Below the pieces are notes generated by a model. It was not told the DNA's origin and did no database searches. It saw only the letters and a list, made by a program, of their open reading frames with translations. Below, piece after piece: positions 6,808 through 14,552 of a stretch of 29,437 nucleotides of DNA. The position numbers were made by a program, and so were the translations under genes. Position 1 is the first letter of the stretch, and every line of letters begins with the position of its first letter. The stretch is from Bacillota bacterium (GTDB lineage Bacteria; Bacillota; Clostridia; Acetivibrionales; JAEZXR01): the NCBI GenBank assembly GCA_023419605.1, contig JAEZXR010000097.1, positions 1 to 29,437 of the forward strand, in the 5' to 3' direction.

Positions 6808-8376
6808 ATGAATATAGGAATTTACGCAAGAAAGTCTGTTTTTTCCGACAAATCTGATAGTATTGAGTCACAGGTAAAAATATGCAAAGAATATGTAGGT
6901 AATAATTTTAAAGTAACGACAATGCTTGAATACAATGATGAGGGATTTACAGGCGCTAATACGCACCGCCCAGGGTTTTCACAACTAATGAAAGATGTCC
7001 TAAGTAAAAAGATAGATGTATTAGTTTGCTATAAAATAGACCGCATTAGTAGAAATGTGCTTGACTTTTCAACAACATTTAATGTATTACAAGAACACGG
7101 CGTGCAATTTGTATCCGTTAAAGAGCAAATTGATACATCAACACCTCTTGGACGCGCTATGATGTATATATGCTCTGTTTTTGCACAGATGGAGAGAGAA
7201 ACAATCGCCGAACGTGTTAAAGATAGTATGATCGAACTAGCAAAATCGGGTAAATGGGCCGGTGGGAAATCTCCTGTTGGATATAAAAGAGAAAGAGTAC
7301 TCTTGAATGGAAAGCATCATACAATTCTGTCTGAAAATCAGGAAGAATTACCTTTCTTAAATATGATATATGATACATTTTTAGAAGGTTATAGTTTAAG
7401 TGGATTAGAAACCTTTCTTAGAAAAAAAGGTGTTAAAACTATTAATGGTGGTTATTTGTCAAGCTCACAATTATATAACATTTTGAAAAACCCGCATTAT
7501 GTTGCTGCTACTAGGAAAGTTTATGATTACTTTGAAAAATTAGGATGCATAATGGCACTTGATATAGACAAATTTGATGGTACCCATGGAGTTGTTGTAT
7601 ATGGACGAACTAAAGGCGGGAAGAAAAAAACACATAAAGTAAATAGCCCGGAAAATTGGATTGTAAGCGTTGGCCTTCATAACCCGATCATACCTGCTGA
7701 TAAATGGCTATCTGTGCAAGAATGCTTTGGGAAAAACTTAATAGATAAAACGCGCAAACATAATATTGGAATTTTAAAGGGCATTGTAAAGTGTAGATGT
7801 GGATATAGTATGAGAGTACAACATAAAATAGATAAAACTTACAACAAAGTTTATAACAATTATTTTTGTCAGAATCGCAACCGCAGGGGACCTGAGTTCT
7901 GTAATATTGGGATGATTAGTGTAGATGAGTTAGATAATAAGTTAATTAGTTTTCTTAAACAATTGTCACTCGATAAAAATCTAATCGGAAAATATGTTAT
8001 CCAATCGAGCAGTAATACTACTCCCGCTAAAAGCAAGGATGCTATTAAAAAAGAACTTAGCAGCGTTAAAAAGAAAATTGAAAATTTAACTGTTACTTTA
8101 CAAGACAATTCCGAATCGTCCGCAGCAAAATATATAATTCTAGAAATAGAAAAGCTTGATAAAAAGATTGCCGGTTTAAATTATGAATTAAGAGAAATGG
8201 AGTATAAAGAGCAAGAAGATGCAAAAAAGAAGGATGATATTGAAACTATCTATATGAAAATTTGTAAGTACATAAAAATGTTTGATACATTACCATACGC
8301 AGATAAAGTGAAGTATTTACAAGAAATAATTAAAGAATGCATATGGGATGGAACTAAATTAGCAATAACAATTTAG
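6808..8376 (+). CDS. Large serine recombinase (integrase/excisionase)
   Basis: The 522-residue protein is a large serine recombinase. The N-terminal resolvase domain (about 1-140) holds the nucleophile S10 in IYARKS and the RIDRISRN segment. A recombinase domain follows, then a zinc ribbon (about 327-370) with CRCGYSM and YFCQNRNRRG..FC, and a coiled-coil region (about 405-470) with a basic C-terminal domain. Enzymes of this class integrate and excise phages and conjugative elements by cutting attP/attB at a 2-bp core. ATG at 6808 has CGAGG upstream; the TTG at 6790 overlaps the protease stop and is less likely. The gene ends a few bases from the break in the tad ATPase gene, so its own action probably produced this junction. 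Confidence 0.95.
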   Translation: MNIGIYARKSVFSDKSDSIESQVKICKEYVGNNFKVTTMLEYNDEGFTGANTHRPGFSQLMKDVLSKKIDVLVCYKIDRISRNVLDFSTTFNVLQEHGVQFVSVKEQIDTSTPLGRAMMYICSVFAQMERETIAERVKDSMIELAKSGKWAGGKSPVGYKRERVLLNGKHHTILSENQEELPFLNMIYDTFLEGYSLSGLETFLRKKGVKTINGGYLSSSQLYNILKNPHYVAATRKVYDYFEKLGCIMALDIDKFDGTHGVVVYGRTKGGKKKTHKVNSPENWIVSVGLHNPIIPADKWLSVQECFGKNLIDKTRKHNIGILKGIVKCRCGYSMRVQHKIDKTYNKVYNNYFCQNRNRRGPEFCNIGMISVDELDNKLISFLKQLSLDKNLIGKYVIQSSSNTTPAKSKDAIKKELSSVKKKIENLTVTLQDNSESSAAKYIILEIEKLDKKIAGLNYELREMEYKEQEDAKKKDDIETIYMKICKYIKMFDTLPYADKVKYLQEIIKECIWDGTKLAITI

Positions 8377-9213
8377 TCGTGTTATTGTACTGATACCTTC
8401 AGGCCGCATTCGAAGAGAGGACCGGATCAAGTCCCGGATGGTAATCTCCCCTTTACCCTCGGTATTGGCATTGCGCGTCTCCAGCCGGACCAGGTTTTGT
8501 ACCGTCATAATCTGCAGTTCAGCAGAGTCCTCTATAGTAATAATTCTTTCATCCTCCGGTATAAAGTTGGAAAGAGCATTTAAAAAGCTGGTTTTTCCGC
8601 TGCCGGTTCCACCGGAAATGAAGATGTTGTATTTTGCCCGCACCATTCGGTACAGCACCTCGGCAGCCTCCTCCGTCAATGATCCCAGCTTTACCAGTTG
8701 CTCCATTGTCATGGGTTTCTCAGGAAACTTGCGAATGGTGACAATGGGTCCGTTCAATGCAATGGGGGGCAATACCACATTAACCCTGGAGCCATCCTGG
8801 AGCCTTGCATCCACAATGGGAGACGCCTCATTAACTACCCTGTTTACCCGGGATACGATATTCTGGATGACATCCTCCAGCCGTTCCCTGTTCTCGAAGG
8901 TCAAATCCAGTTTGGATATCCTCCCCTGCCGCTCTATAAATATGCAGTCCGGCCCGTTAATCATGATTTCCGTTACAGACTTGTCGTCAATAATGGGCTG
9001 AAGTATATCCAGCCTTCGCATGGAATTAAAAATTCTTTCTACTAATTCCTGCTTCTCTCCCATATTTACATAAGAGCTGCGGCATTTATCAAATACGGCC
9101 CCTGTTATCAGTTCCCTTATTTCATCGTCCGTTAAGCTTTTTCCGATACTGATGCCATTGCTTACTTCTTCCTTAATTTCCTTTAACACTTCATCCTTCT
9201 GCGCACTATTCAT
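8359..9213 (-). pseudogene. cpaF: Tad/Flp pilus assembly ATPase CpaF/TadA, 3' end replaced by element insertion
   Basis: The first 273 residues are a typical CpaF/TadA secretion ATPase, which powers assembly of Tad (Flp) pili at the inner face of the membrane. Visible are the N-terminal domain, RQGRISKLDLTF, Walker A GGTGSGKTS (201-209) and the Asp box TIEDSAEL (226-233). The frame is normal up to RSSLRMRPEG (264-273), where family members continue with the Walker B (..IIVGEVRG) and His box. Here only 11 foreign codons follow before a stop at 8359, inside the recombinase gene. The fragment lacks Walker B and must be inactive as an ATPase. The start at 9213 has AGGAG and lies 10 bp after the cpaE/tadZ stop. 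The missing 3' half should flank the other end of the element. Confidence 0.9.
8377..8400. other. Right attachment junction of the integrated element
   Basis: The recombinase stop is at 8376. To the right, the tad ATPase frame is typical of its family up to ...RMRPEG (codon GGT at 8395-8397 on the complement) and then departs from it. The crossover should therefore lie near 8388-8400, where the complement reads CCTGAAGGTATC. The exact core cannot be set without the left junction, which is outside the window. Confidence 0.65.
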
Positions 9214-9223
9214 CCGTTCACTC

Positions 9224-10303
9224 CTAAAGCAGCCATTCCAGGATTCGGTAGATTCCTCCTGTGAATCCTTCATCTTCCACGCAGGCTTCTATTCCATGCA
9301 GTTTACATCCTGCCAGAAAAGGAAGCTCGAATATATTTTCTTCCCCAGCCCGCTCCGGGTCATCGGCCTTATTCAAAACAAATCCTGCCCGATTCAATAT
9401 TCCCGGGTCAAAATCCGAGGGAAGCTTTGCCAGCTGCTGCACCATGCTATCGCATTTAGCCTTTGCCACCGACTGCGGATCGGATACAATAAGAAGCTGT
9501 TGACATTTTCCCATGATTGCGCTGTTAAGGCGGTTAAAGCCACTGCTCATATCTACAAATACAAAGTCATATTGTCCTATGGATTTCAGCGTTTCCACCA
9601 GCATACCCGCATCTTCGGCTGTAAGCTCCTCCATGTCAAAGGGGTGCTCTACCGGCGAAAAATAATGGATGCCGAATCGTATATCAATGCACTTAACGCC
9701 ATCAATTTTCAAGGCAAGGTTGCTGCTTTTTTCTTTTATGTAGTAGAGGACTCGGGAAAAACTCCTCTGATGATTCCGCTCAAAAAAGTCCGGGACGACC
9801 GGCAGGCTCTCCAGGTTCAGATAAAACACCTTTTGCCCGCGGAGCGCACTCTGTATGCTGCAGCATAAAGCAACCGTGGTCTTGCCTGTACCGCCGCCGG
9901 GAGAATACACGCCTACAATTTTCGTTTTTCGGTTTCCTCCGGCCAGGAAAGCCTGCGAGGTCTGAGATTCTGAAAATACCTGGGCGATGTCGCTCATGAT
10001 CTTTTCCACATGCTGGTATTTGTTTATAACCCGGAGCCCTCGTGCTTCTGCAGTAAAGCTCCCCGGTGCCAAAAGTGCCACGGAACTCACCTGTTCTGCC
10101 AGAATGCCGCTGGAATACATCTCCGGGCTGACCAAAAGCAGCTCAACGGATTTTTCCTTTCGCAGCAGAAATTCCCGTAGAAATTCAAAGCAGGTAAAAG
10201 TAGTTATTTCAAACCGGGCAGAATGAAAACTGCTTATATAGTCCGAAAGTCCCTGAACATATCCCTCATCCGTATCAGCAATAACGATCCGTAGTCTTCC
10301 CAT
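9224..10303 (-). CDS. cpaE: TadZ/CpaE-like pilus assembly ATPase
   Basis: The 359-residue protein has an N-terminal receiver-like domain (about 1-115; RIVIADTDEGYVQGL and VELLLVSPEM) and a C-terminal MinD/ParA-type ATPase domain. The latter has a deviant Walker A SPGGGTGKTT (134-143) and a Walker B-like FVFVDMSSGF. This is the layout of TadZ/CpaE, which positions Tad pilus machinery at the cell pole. ATG at 10303 was chosen because GGAGGGGG lies 8 bp upstream; an earlier in-frame TTG at 10336 lacks a ribosome site. It is the gene immediately upstream of the interrupted cpaF. A receiver phospho-acceptor is not obvious, so phosphorylation control is doubtful. Confidence 0.85.
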   Translation of the reverse strand: MGRLRIVIADTDEGYVQGLSDYISSFHSARFEITTFTCFEFLREFLLRKEKSVELLLVSPEMYSSGILAEQVSSVALLAPGSFTAEARGLRVINKYQHVEKIMSDIAQVFSESQTSQAFLAGGNRKTKIVGVYSPGGGTGKTTVALCCSIQSALRGQKVFYLNLESLPVVPDFFERNHQRSFSRVLYYIKEKSSNLALKIDGVKCIDIRFGIHYFSPVEHPFDMEELTAEDAGMLVETLKSIGQYDFVFVDMSSGFNRLNSAIMGKCQQLLIVSDPQSVAKAKCDSMVQQLAKLPSDFDPGILNRAGFVLNKADDPERAGEENIFELPFLAGCKLHGIEACVEDEGFTGGIYRILEWLL

Positions 10304-10522
10304 GTCTTTGGCCCCCTCCATACATTCCAGCGTCAAGCCTGCCTGTTCCAGCGCAGTCGTGTATCAGCTTCCCCCTTGATTTTACTGCATCCGCAGCTGT
10401 GTAATTCATTCTTAGCTTCCTCATTTTTTATCCCGACACAGAGCAGGCCAGATCCCAGTGCAAGAAATTTGGACCTGATACTAAAGTCTTACATAGCGTT
10501 TTTTCTATAGTAATATGGACCT
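10304..10522 (-). other. Leader region upstream of cpaE, no assigned gene
   Basis: About 210 bases separate the predicted transcription start from the cpaE ATG. A minus-strand frame of about 50 codons starting MRKLRMNYTAADAVKSRGKL lies here and overlaps the cpaE start in another frame, but it has no good ribosome site. The frame of cpaE itself is open back to a TGA, with a plausible-looking stretch ending LEQAGLTLECMEGAKD. This may be decayed upstream tad coding sequence or an untranslated leader. I did not find the conserved residues of c-di-GMP-I riboswitches. Confidence 0.35.
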
Positions 10523-10551
10523 ATTATACTTTGTCAATAAAACATTGTCAA
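10523..10551 (-). promoter_or_regulatory. Consensus promoter of the tad genes
   Basis: On the minus strand TTGACA (complement of 10546-10551) and TATAAT (complement of 10523-10528) are exactly 17 bp apart, a perfect SigA-type promoter directed at cpaE-cpaF. TTGTCAATA is directly repeated on the plus strand at 10531-10539 and 10545-10553, overlapping the -35 and spacer, and may be a regulator site. Confidence 0.75.
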
Positions 10552-10643
10552 TATTTGCTATGTAAATTAATAGATTTTTTTGAATTATATAAAACTTTGT
10601 AGAATTATTGGGTAATATGTAGAGCCTTGAAGGGGAGAGTGGA

Positions 10644-10787
10644 ATGGATTTTAGCTCTTGGTTTGATTCAATCCCCGACATATCCAACATGGAAAATTTG
10701 AGAAAGAAAAAAGCTGTATTTCAAAATCCTTCAACTTATGGCATAATAGAGAGTGTATACTCAATGAAAAAGATATGGAAAAGATAA
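10644..10787 (+). CDS. Small protein of 47 residues coupled to the metallopeptidase gene
   Basis: ATG at 10644 follows AGGGGAGAG. The product starts MDFSSWFDSIPDISNMENLR and ends MKKIWKR; the first half is acidic and amphipathic, the second basic. Its stop TAA overlaps the ATG of the next gene as TAATG (10785-10789), a classic translational-coupling junction. That argues for real translation. I do not recognise a family and see no membrane segment. A functional link to the peptidase is an inference from the coupling only. Confidence 0.5.
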   Translation: MDFSSWFDSIPDISNMENLRKKKAVFQNPSTYGIIESVYSMKKIWKR

Positions 10788-11515
10788 TGCAAACAGAGAT
10801 AAATTTTAAGGGGCACTCCATTCCCTATACCATAGAAAGACGAAAGAGAAAAACCATTGGCATATCCGTAACTGCGGATAGAGGTGTGCGGGTGGCGGCA
10901 CCCCTTTGGGTTACCCCTGCACAGATCCAGGAGGTTGTTCTGTCCAGGGCAGAGTGGATTGTTAAAAAGAGGGACCTATTGCAGGAAAGAAAGCAGCAGG
11001 CTTCTCCTTGCAGCTTTACCGAAGGTGCACTTCTGTTGTACAGAGGCAGCGCCTATCCTTTACACATACAAAGAGTACCCGGAAGTTCCCGGGTCGCCTT
11101 TCGGATGGAGGAAACCCGATTCCTGGCGGTGGTTCCCGAAGGTCTTCCGGCTGAATTTGAGGTATCCTCCCTGCGCTCCATTGCCGTGGACTGGTATAAG
11201 GTACAGGCACAGGCTCTTGTTCGGGACCGGATCGGCTTCTATGCTGAAAGAATGGGTGTGGCCCCATCCAAGGTAGCTGTGCGGGAACAGAAAACTCTCT
11301 GGGGAAGCTGTTCCGGAAAAGATTCCATCAACATAAACTGGAGGCTGATTATGGCTCCACTGCCGATTTTGGACTACGTTTTAGTCCACGAACTGGCACA
11401 TATTATACAGAAAAATCATTCCAAAGCCTTTTGGAGTCTGGTTGCCACAGTACTGCCGGATTACAGCGAACGCTCCCACTGGTTGAAGGAAAACGGAGTA
11501 AAACTGATTGTATAG
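10787..11515 (+). CDS. YgjP-like (DUF45) metallopeptidase
   Basis: The 242-residue protein ends with a zinc-peptidase core: LVHELAHIIQKNHSKAFW (199-216) with H201, E202 and H205, and H211 probably completing the site. Upstream are the family marks TLWGSCSGKDSININWRL (170-187) and the N-terminal RRKRKTIGISV. These are typical of YgjP/DUF45 (SprT-like) proteins, soluble predicted peptidases whose substrates are not established. The start at 10787 was preferred over ATG 10775 because it overlaps the preceding stop and gives the usual family N-terminus; neither has a strong Shine-Dalgarno. The following lipid kinase gene is 54 bp downstream in the same direction. Confidence 0.85.
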   Translation: MQTEINFKGHSIPYTIERRKRKTIGISVTADRGVRVAAPLWVTPAQIQEVVLSRAEWIVKKRDLLQERKQQASPCSFTEGALLLYRGSAYPLHIQRVPGSSRVAFRMEETRFLAVVPEGLPAEFEVSSLRSIAVDWYKVQAQALVRDRIGFYAERMGVAPSKVAVREQKTLWGSCSGKDSININWRLIMAPLPILDYVLVHELAHIIQKNHSKAFWSLVATVLPDYSERSHWLKENGVKLIV

Positions 11516-11569
11516 GTAAAGTGAAAAATATTTTCACCGATCCACAAATTCGCATTGAGGTGAAGTAAC

Positions 11570-12448
11570 ATGAAAAAGGCAGTTTTTATCTATAATCCGT
11601 TATCAGGAGACCACAGTGTCCCTACTAAGCTTGATTATATTCTGGGAAGATTCCAGGAGAAGGGGACACTGATCCAGCCCTACAGATTCTTCAACTACGA
11701 AGAAAGCAACCTTATCGCCCTTCTTCGGCAGCCTTTGGATTACGTTGTGGTCTCCGGTGGAGACGGTACTGTAAACTATATTACCAACGTAATGCTGAAA
11801 AACAATATCAATATTCCTGTGGGAATTATCCCTTCAGGGACCTGCAATGACTTTGCCTATAGCCTGGATATTCCTCCCGCCCTTGACCAATGTCTGGATG
11901 TCATATTGGAGGGTAACACCCTGGATGTGGATGTAGGACGCATCAACAACGACAGCTATTTCCTCAGCACCTGCGCAGGAGGACTCTTCGTTGACGTTTC
12001 CTTCAGCACGCACCACGAACTGAAAAAGAATTTCGGCCCCTTTGCTTATTACCTGAAAGCTCTCAGTGAGGTCAAAAACCGTCGGGCCTTTCGACTTAAG
12101 ATCGAGACGGAATCGGAGACCTTTGAGGACGATGCTCTCATTTTCCTTATTTTAAACGGAACACGAGGAGCAGGCTTCTCCAATCTGATTAAGGATGCAG
12201 ATATTTCGGACGGCCTCATGGATATTCTGGTAATAAAAAACTGCTCCCACATGGACTTGGCGGCGCTCTTCTTCAAGGTATTGAGCAATGATTCGCTGAA
12301 TGATAGAAACGTGGCAAAGCTTCGCACCAAGAGCTGCATCATCGAATGCGATTCCGATATTCCCCTGAGTATTGACGGTGAAAAAGGAACGAATCTCCCC
12401 ATAAGGGTTAAGTTTGTGAACAAGGCTCTGAAAGTTTTTGTAAGGTAA
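11570..12448 (+). CDS. Diacylglycerol kinase-family lipid kinase (YegS/DgkB type)
   Basis: The 292-residue protein has the catalytic fold of soluble lipid kinases. The phosphate-binding VVSGGDGTVNY loop (61-71) follows the N-terminal VFIYNPLSG strand. GIIPSGTCNDFA (about 84-95) and a C-terminal DISDGLMDILVI, IPLSIDGE segment also match. It would phosphorylate diacylglycerol or a related lipid at the inner membrane face; sphingosine-kinase-like relatives make the exact substrate uncertain. The start has GAGGTGAAG about 6 bp upstream. It lies downstream of the YgjP-like gene with no terminator visible between them. Length and motifs are normal. Confidence 0.9.
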   Translation: MKKAVFIYNPLSGDHSVPTKLDYILGRFQEKGTLIQPYRFFNYEESNLIALLRQPLDYVVVSGGDGTVNYITNVMLKNNINIPVGIIPSGTCNDFAYSLDIPPALDQCLDVILEGNTLDVDVGRINNDSYFLSTCAGGLFVDVSFSTHHELKKNFGPFAYYLKALSEVKNRRAFRLKIETESETFEDDALIFLILNGTRGAGFSNLIKDADISDGLMDILVIKNCSHMDLAALFFKVLSNDSLNDRNVAKLRTKSCIIECDSDIPLSIDGEKGTNLPIRVKFVNKALKVFVR

Positions 12449-12564
12449 TTCAGACTTCCTGTGTCCGAATGCCGTATAATTTTACTAGAACACGAGGTTT
12501 CGTGGTTTATACCATGAGATAGAACTGTACAATTCGTTGTATGTATTAGTAGGAGGTTAATTTC

Positions 12565-13815
12565 GTGAAAAGAAAGATACTAGCAGTGATTCTGTCCATC
12601 ATATTTATATTTACCCAGACTGCTCTGGTGGAAGCGAAGGGGAGTGTTTCCAAATCATCCGGTTCTTCTTCCTCTTCCCGTTCCATATCCAAAAGCTCCG
12701 GAGGGTACTCAGGTTCTTCCTCCTCTAAAAGCTCCGGTGGGTCATCGAGTTCCTCCAAAAGTTCCGGGGGATCTTCGAGTTCTTCCAAGAGTTCTGGGGG
12801 ATCTTCCAGCAGTACGGGAGGATACTCAGGTTCTTCCTCCAGCAGTTCCGGAAGTTCCGGCAGCAGCTCTTCGTCCCGGAGCGTACCCGGTTCCTACTCC
12901 GGAAGTTCTTCTTCCAAGAGCTCAGGTTCCACAGGCAGCAGTAGTTCAGGCTCTACGGGAAGCAGCAGTTCCTCCAAAAGCTCCGGCTCTACCAGTGGCA
13001 GCGGCTCTTCCTCCGGCACTTCAGGATCCACGGGCAGCAGCAGTTCGGGCTATACCGGGGGCAGCAGTTCTTCTAAAAGCTCAGGTTCTACGGGTGGTAC
13101 GACAGGAAGTTCTTCTTCCTCCAAGTCCTCTTCCAGCACCGTAAAATCAAAAACGGATACCTTAAAAAACACATATATGCAGGAAACCTACAAAAAGCAG
13201 GCTTCACAAAACAATTACAGCGCGTACAAGCAGAAGCTGAACGATGAGCAAAAGAAAACCTATGAGTCTTCTTTCAACAACACCTATGGCAGCGGCAGCC
13301 GCATGGACTTCGATTCCGCTATGCGTACAAGGCCCCAGAGAATTTCCGATTACAGCACAAGGCCGATACGGATTAATATAAACACCTATCAGTTTGGTGG
13401 CCCATTCTCCTATGGTTACGCCTTTGCAGGTCCATGGGACTTGTGGTTCCTCATGCGTGCTTCGGATATGTTCTGGTACCATCACTGGAATGATATTTAT
13501 CCTTACAGGGACTACTTTGAAGCGGCTCAATTTGCTCAGATGGAGCAGCGGATTCGGGCCCTTGAGGCGCAAAACATCCCCAGGGATGCCACATACATGG
13601 AGCCTGGTGTAGATCCGGACCTCCAGCTTTCCAGCGACTACCTGGAAAAGAACGTAGATAAGTACTATTATACCAACCAATACGCAAAGCCGGTAAAAAA
13701 CCCTGTTGGCACTCTGATCGGCGTAGTCATTATTATCGCAGGGCTGGTGCTGATCCTGCGCCATTTCTCCAGACGCCGTCCGAAGAATCCTTATGGCGGT
13801 GGAGGGATATACTAG
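12565..13815 (+). CDS. Secreted/anchored Ser-Gly-rich low-complexity protein
   Basis: The 416-residue protein has four parts. A signal peptide (1-24; basic start, hydrophobic ILAVILSIIFIFTQTALV, likely cleavage after VEA) comes first. A region of about 165 residues made almost only of Ser, Gly, Thr and Lys follows, with SSSSKSSGG-type units. Next is a folded-looking domain (about 195-375) rich in Tyr, Trp and Phe, including WDLWFLMRASDMFWYHHW. Near the C-terminus a membrane helix (about 380-398) is followed by RHFSRRRPKNPYGGGG inside the cell. The GTG start at 12565 has AGGAGG. It would sit in the membrane with its Ser-rich arm in the wall. I do not know the family. It precedes a DUF4178 gene and a DUF350 gene in the same direction. 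Confidence 0.75.
   Translation: MKRKILAVILSIIFIFTQTALVEAKGSVSKSSGSSSSSRSISKSSGGYSGSSSSKSSGGSSSSSKSSGGSSSSSKSSGGSSSSTGGYSGSSSSSSGSSGSSSSSRSVPGSYSGSSSSKSSGSTGSSSSGSTGSSSSSKSSGSTSGSGSSSGTSGSTGSSSSGYTGGSSSSKSSGSTGGTTGSSSSSKSSSSTVKSKTDTLKNTYMQETYKKQASQNNYSAYKQKLNDEQKKTYESSFNNTYGSGSRMDFDSAMRTRPQRISDYSTRPIRININTYQFGGPFSYGYAFAGPWDLWFLMRASDMFWYHHWNDIYPYRDYFEAAQFAQMEQRIRALEAQNIPRDATYMEPGVDPDLQLSSDYLEKNVDKYYYTNQYAKPVKNPVGTLIGVVIIIAGLVLILRHFSRRRPKNPYGGGGIY
12640..13140 (+). repeat. Coding low-complexity Ser/Gly repeat tract
   Basis: About 500 bp encode imperfect repeats of SSSSKSSGG, SGSTGSSSS and YSGSSSS. Several DNA units recur, for example TCCTCCAAAAGTTCCGG and AGCAGCAGTTC. Such tracts change length readily, so the arm length may differ between strains. 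Confidence 0.8.
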
Positions 13816-13939
13816 AAGCAGAAAACATTGTTGATTACTCATTACTACAGCCTTTAGGCCCCTTCCCTCTGGGAAGGGCAGGGGCGGGGTCCCTTTTACC
13901 ACTACATTCATTTTGCATATAAATCAAGGAGGCTTTATC

Positions 13940-14524
13940 ATGTTTGATTTTAACAATACAGTTATAACTAAAGTCCAGAACCCCTTAAAGGTCACAAAAA
14001 GCTCCATGATCGAGTTCAAGGTAGGAGCCCTTCGCGACAGTGGGCTTTTCCGGTTTAAAAAGATCATTGAATTCAATGTAGGCGGAAAATCCTATACACG
14101 GTACCTGATCTACTCAAAACTGGAAGAAGGAGACCGGATTCTCGAGGTATTCCCCGGGAACAACGGGCAGATGGAAACCTATGTATATACACTGAAGGAC
14201 ACCATCCCCTTTTCTGAAGATTTCCTGGATGTTGCAGGCCAGCGGTTTCTCAATACACCCGACGGCTTTGAATATCAGCGGTGCATTCTGCCTGACGATG
14301 AACGTCGGCTGGATGGCCTTCGCGGCAGCATAAAAGTTTACAATATAGAAACCGGGGATATGGAAAGAGAATCCCAGGTAACTGTATGGGATTACCAGAG
14401 GGAGGAGCCCGGAAAAACTGAATTCCTGAACATAGAGATGGCAGAGGAAAACGGTATGTTCCGTATCTTTGTCGGGGAGATTGTTGAAGATATTTTTTAT
14501 AGATTTTATCAGACGGCAAAATGA
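13940..14524 (+). CDS. DUF4178-type protein
   Basis: The 194-residue soluble protein starts MFDFNNTVITKVQNPLKVTK and is rich in beta strands, with GLFRFKKIIEFNVGGKSYTRY, LEEGDRILEV and a late TVWDYQRE. It resembles the DUF4178 family, which has no established biochemical role. ATG at 13940 was chosen for its AAGGAGG at 13926-13932. It lies between the Ser-rich protein gene and the DUF350 gene; families DUF4178 and DUF350 are, from general knowledge, found together in other bacteria. No signal peptide or membrane helix is visible, so it probably acts on the cytoplasmic side of its membrane partner. Confidence 0.6.
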   Translation: MFDFNNTVITKVQNPLKVTKSSMIEFKVGALRDSGLFRFKKIIEFNVGGKSYTRYLIYSKLEEGDRILEVFPGNNGQMETYVYTLKDTIPFSEDFLDVAGQRFLNTPDGFEYQRCILPDDERRLDGLRGSIKVYNIETGDMERESQVTVWDYQREEPGKTEFLNIEMAEENGMFRIFVGEIVEDIFYRFYQTAK

Positions 14525-14552
14525 TAACTTTGCATAATTAAGGAGGTTTCGC

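Noticed and set aside
1..8376. A CRISPR array or tRNA-type attachment site for the element
   Set aside because: No regularly spaced repeats and no tRNA-like sequence were seen; the junction lies in a protein gene instead.
8438..9001. A 187-codon plus-strand frame opposite cpaF
   Set aside because: The opposite strand encodes an unmistakable secretion ATPase with Walker A; this frame has no family features.
10304..10460. A roughly 50-codon frame upstream of cpaE, and a possible c-di-GMP riboswitch in the same leader
   Set aside because: The frame lacks a ribosome site and overlaps the cpaE start; the conserved GEMM-I bases (for example the ACGCAAAGCC segment) were not found.
12546..12788. 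A minus-strand frame rich in Glu, Pro and Leu (PPELLEE repeats)
   Set aside because: It is the antisense shadow of the Ser/Gly repeat tract; the repeats and composition follow from the plus-strand gene, and there is no ribosome site.
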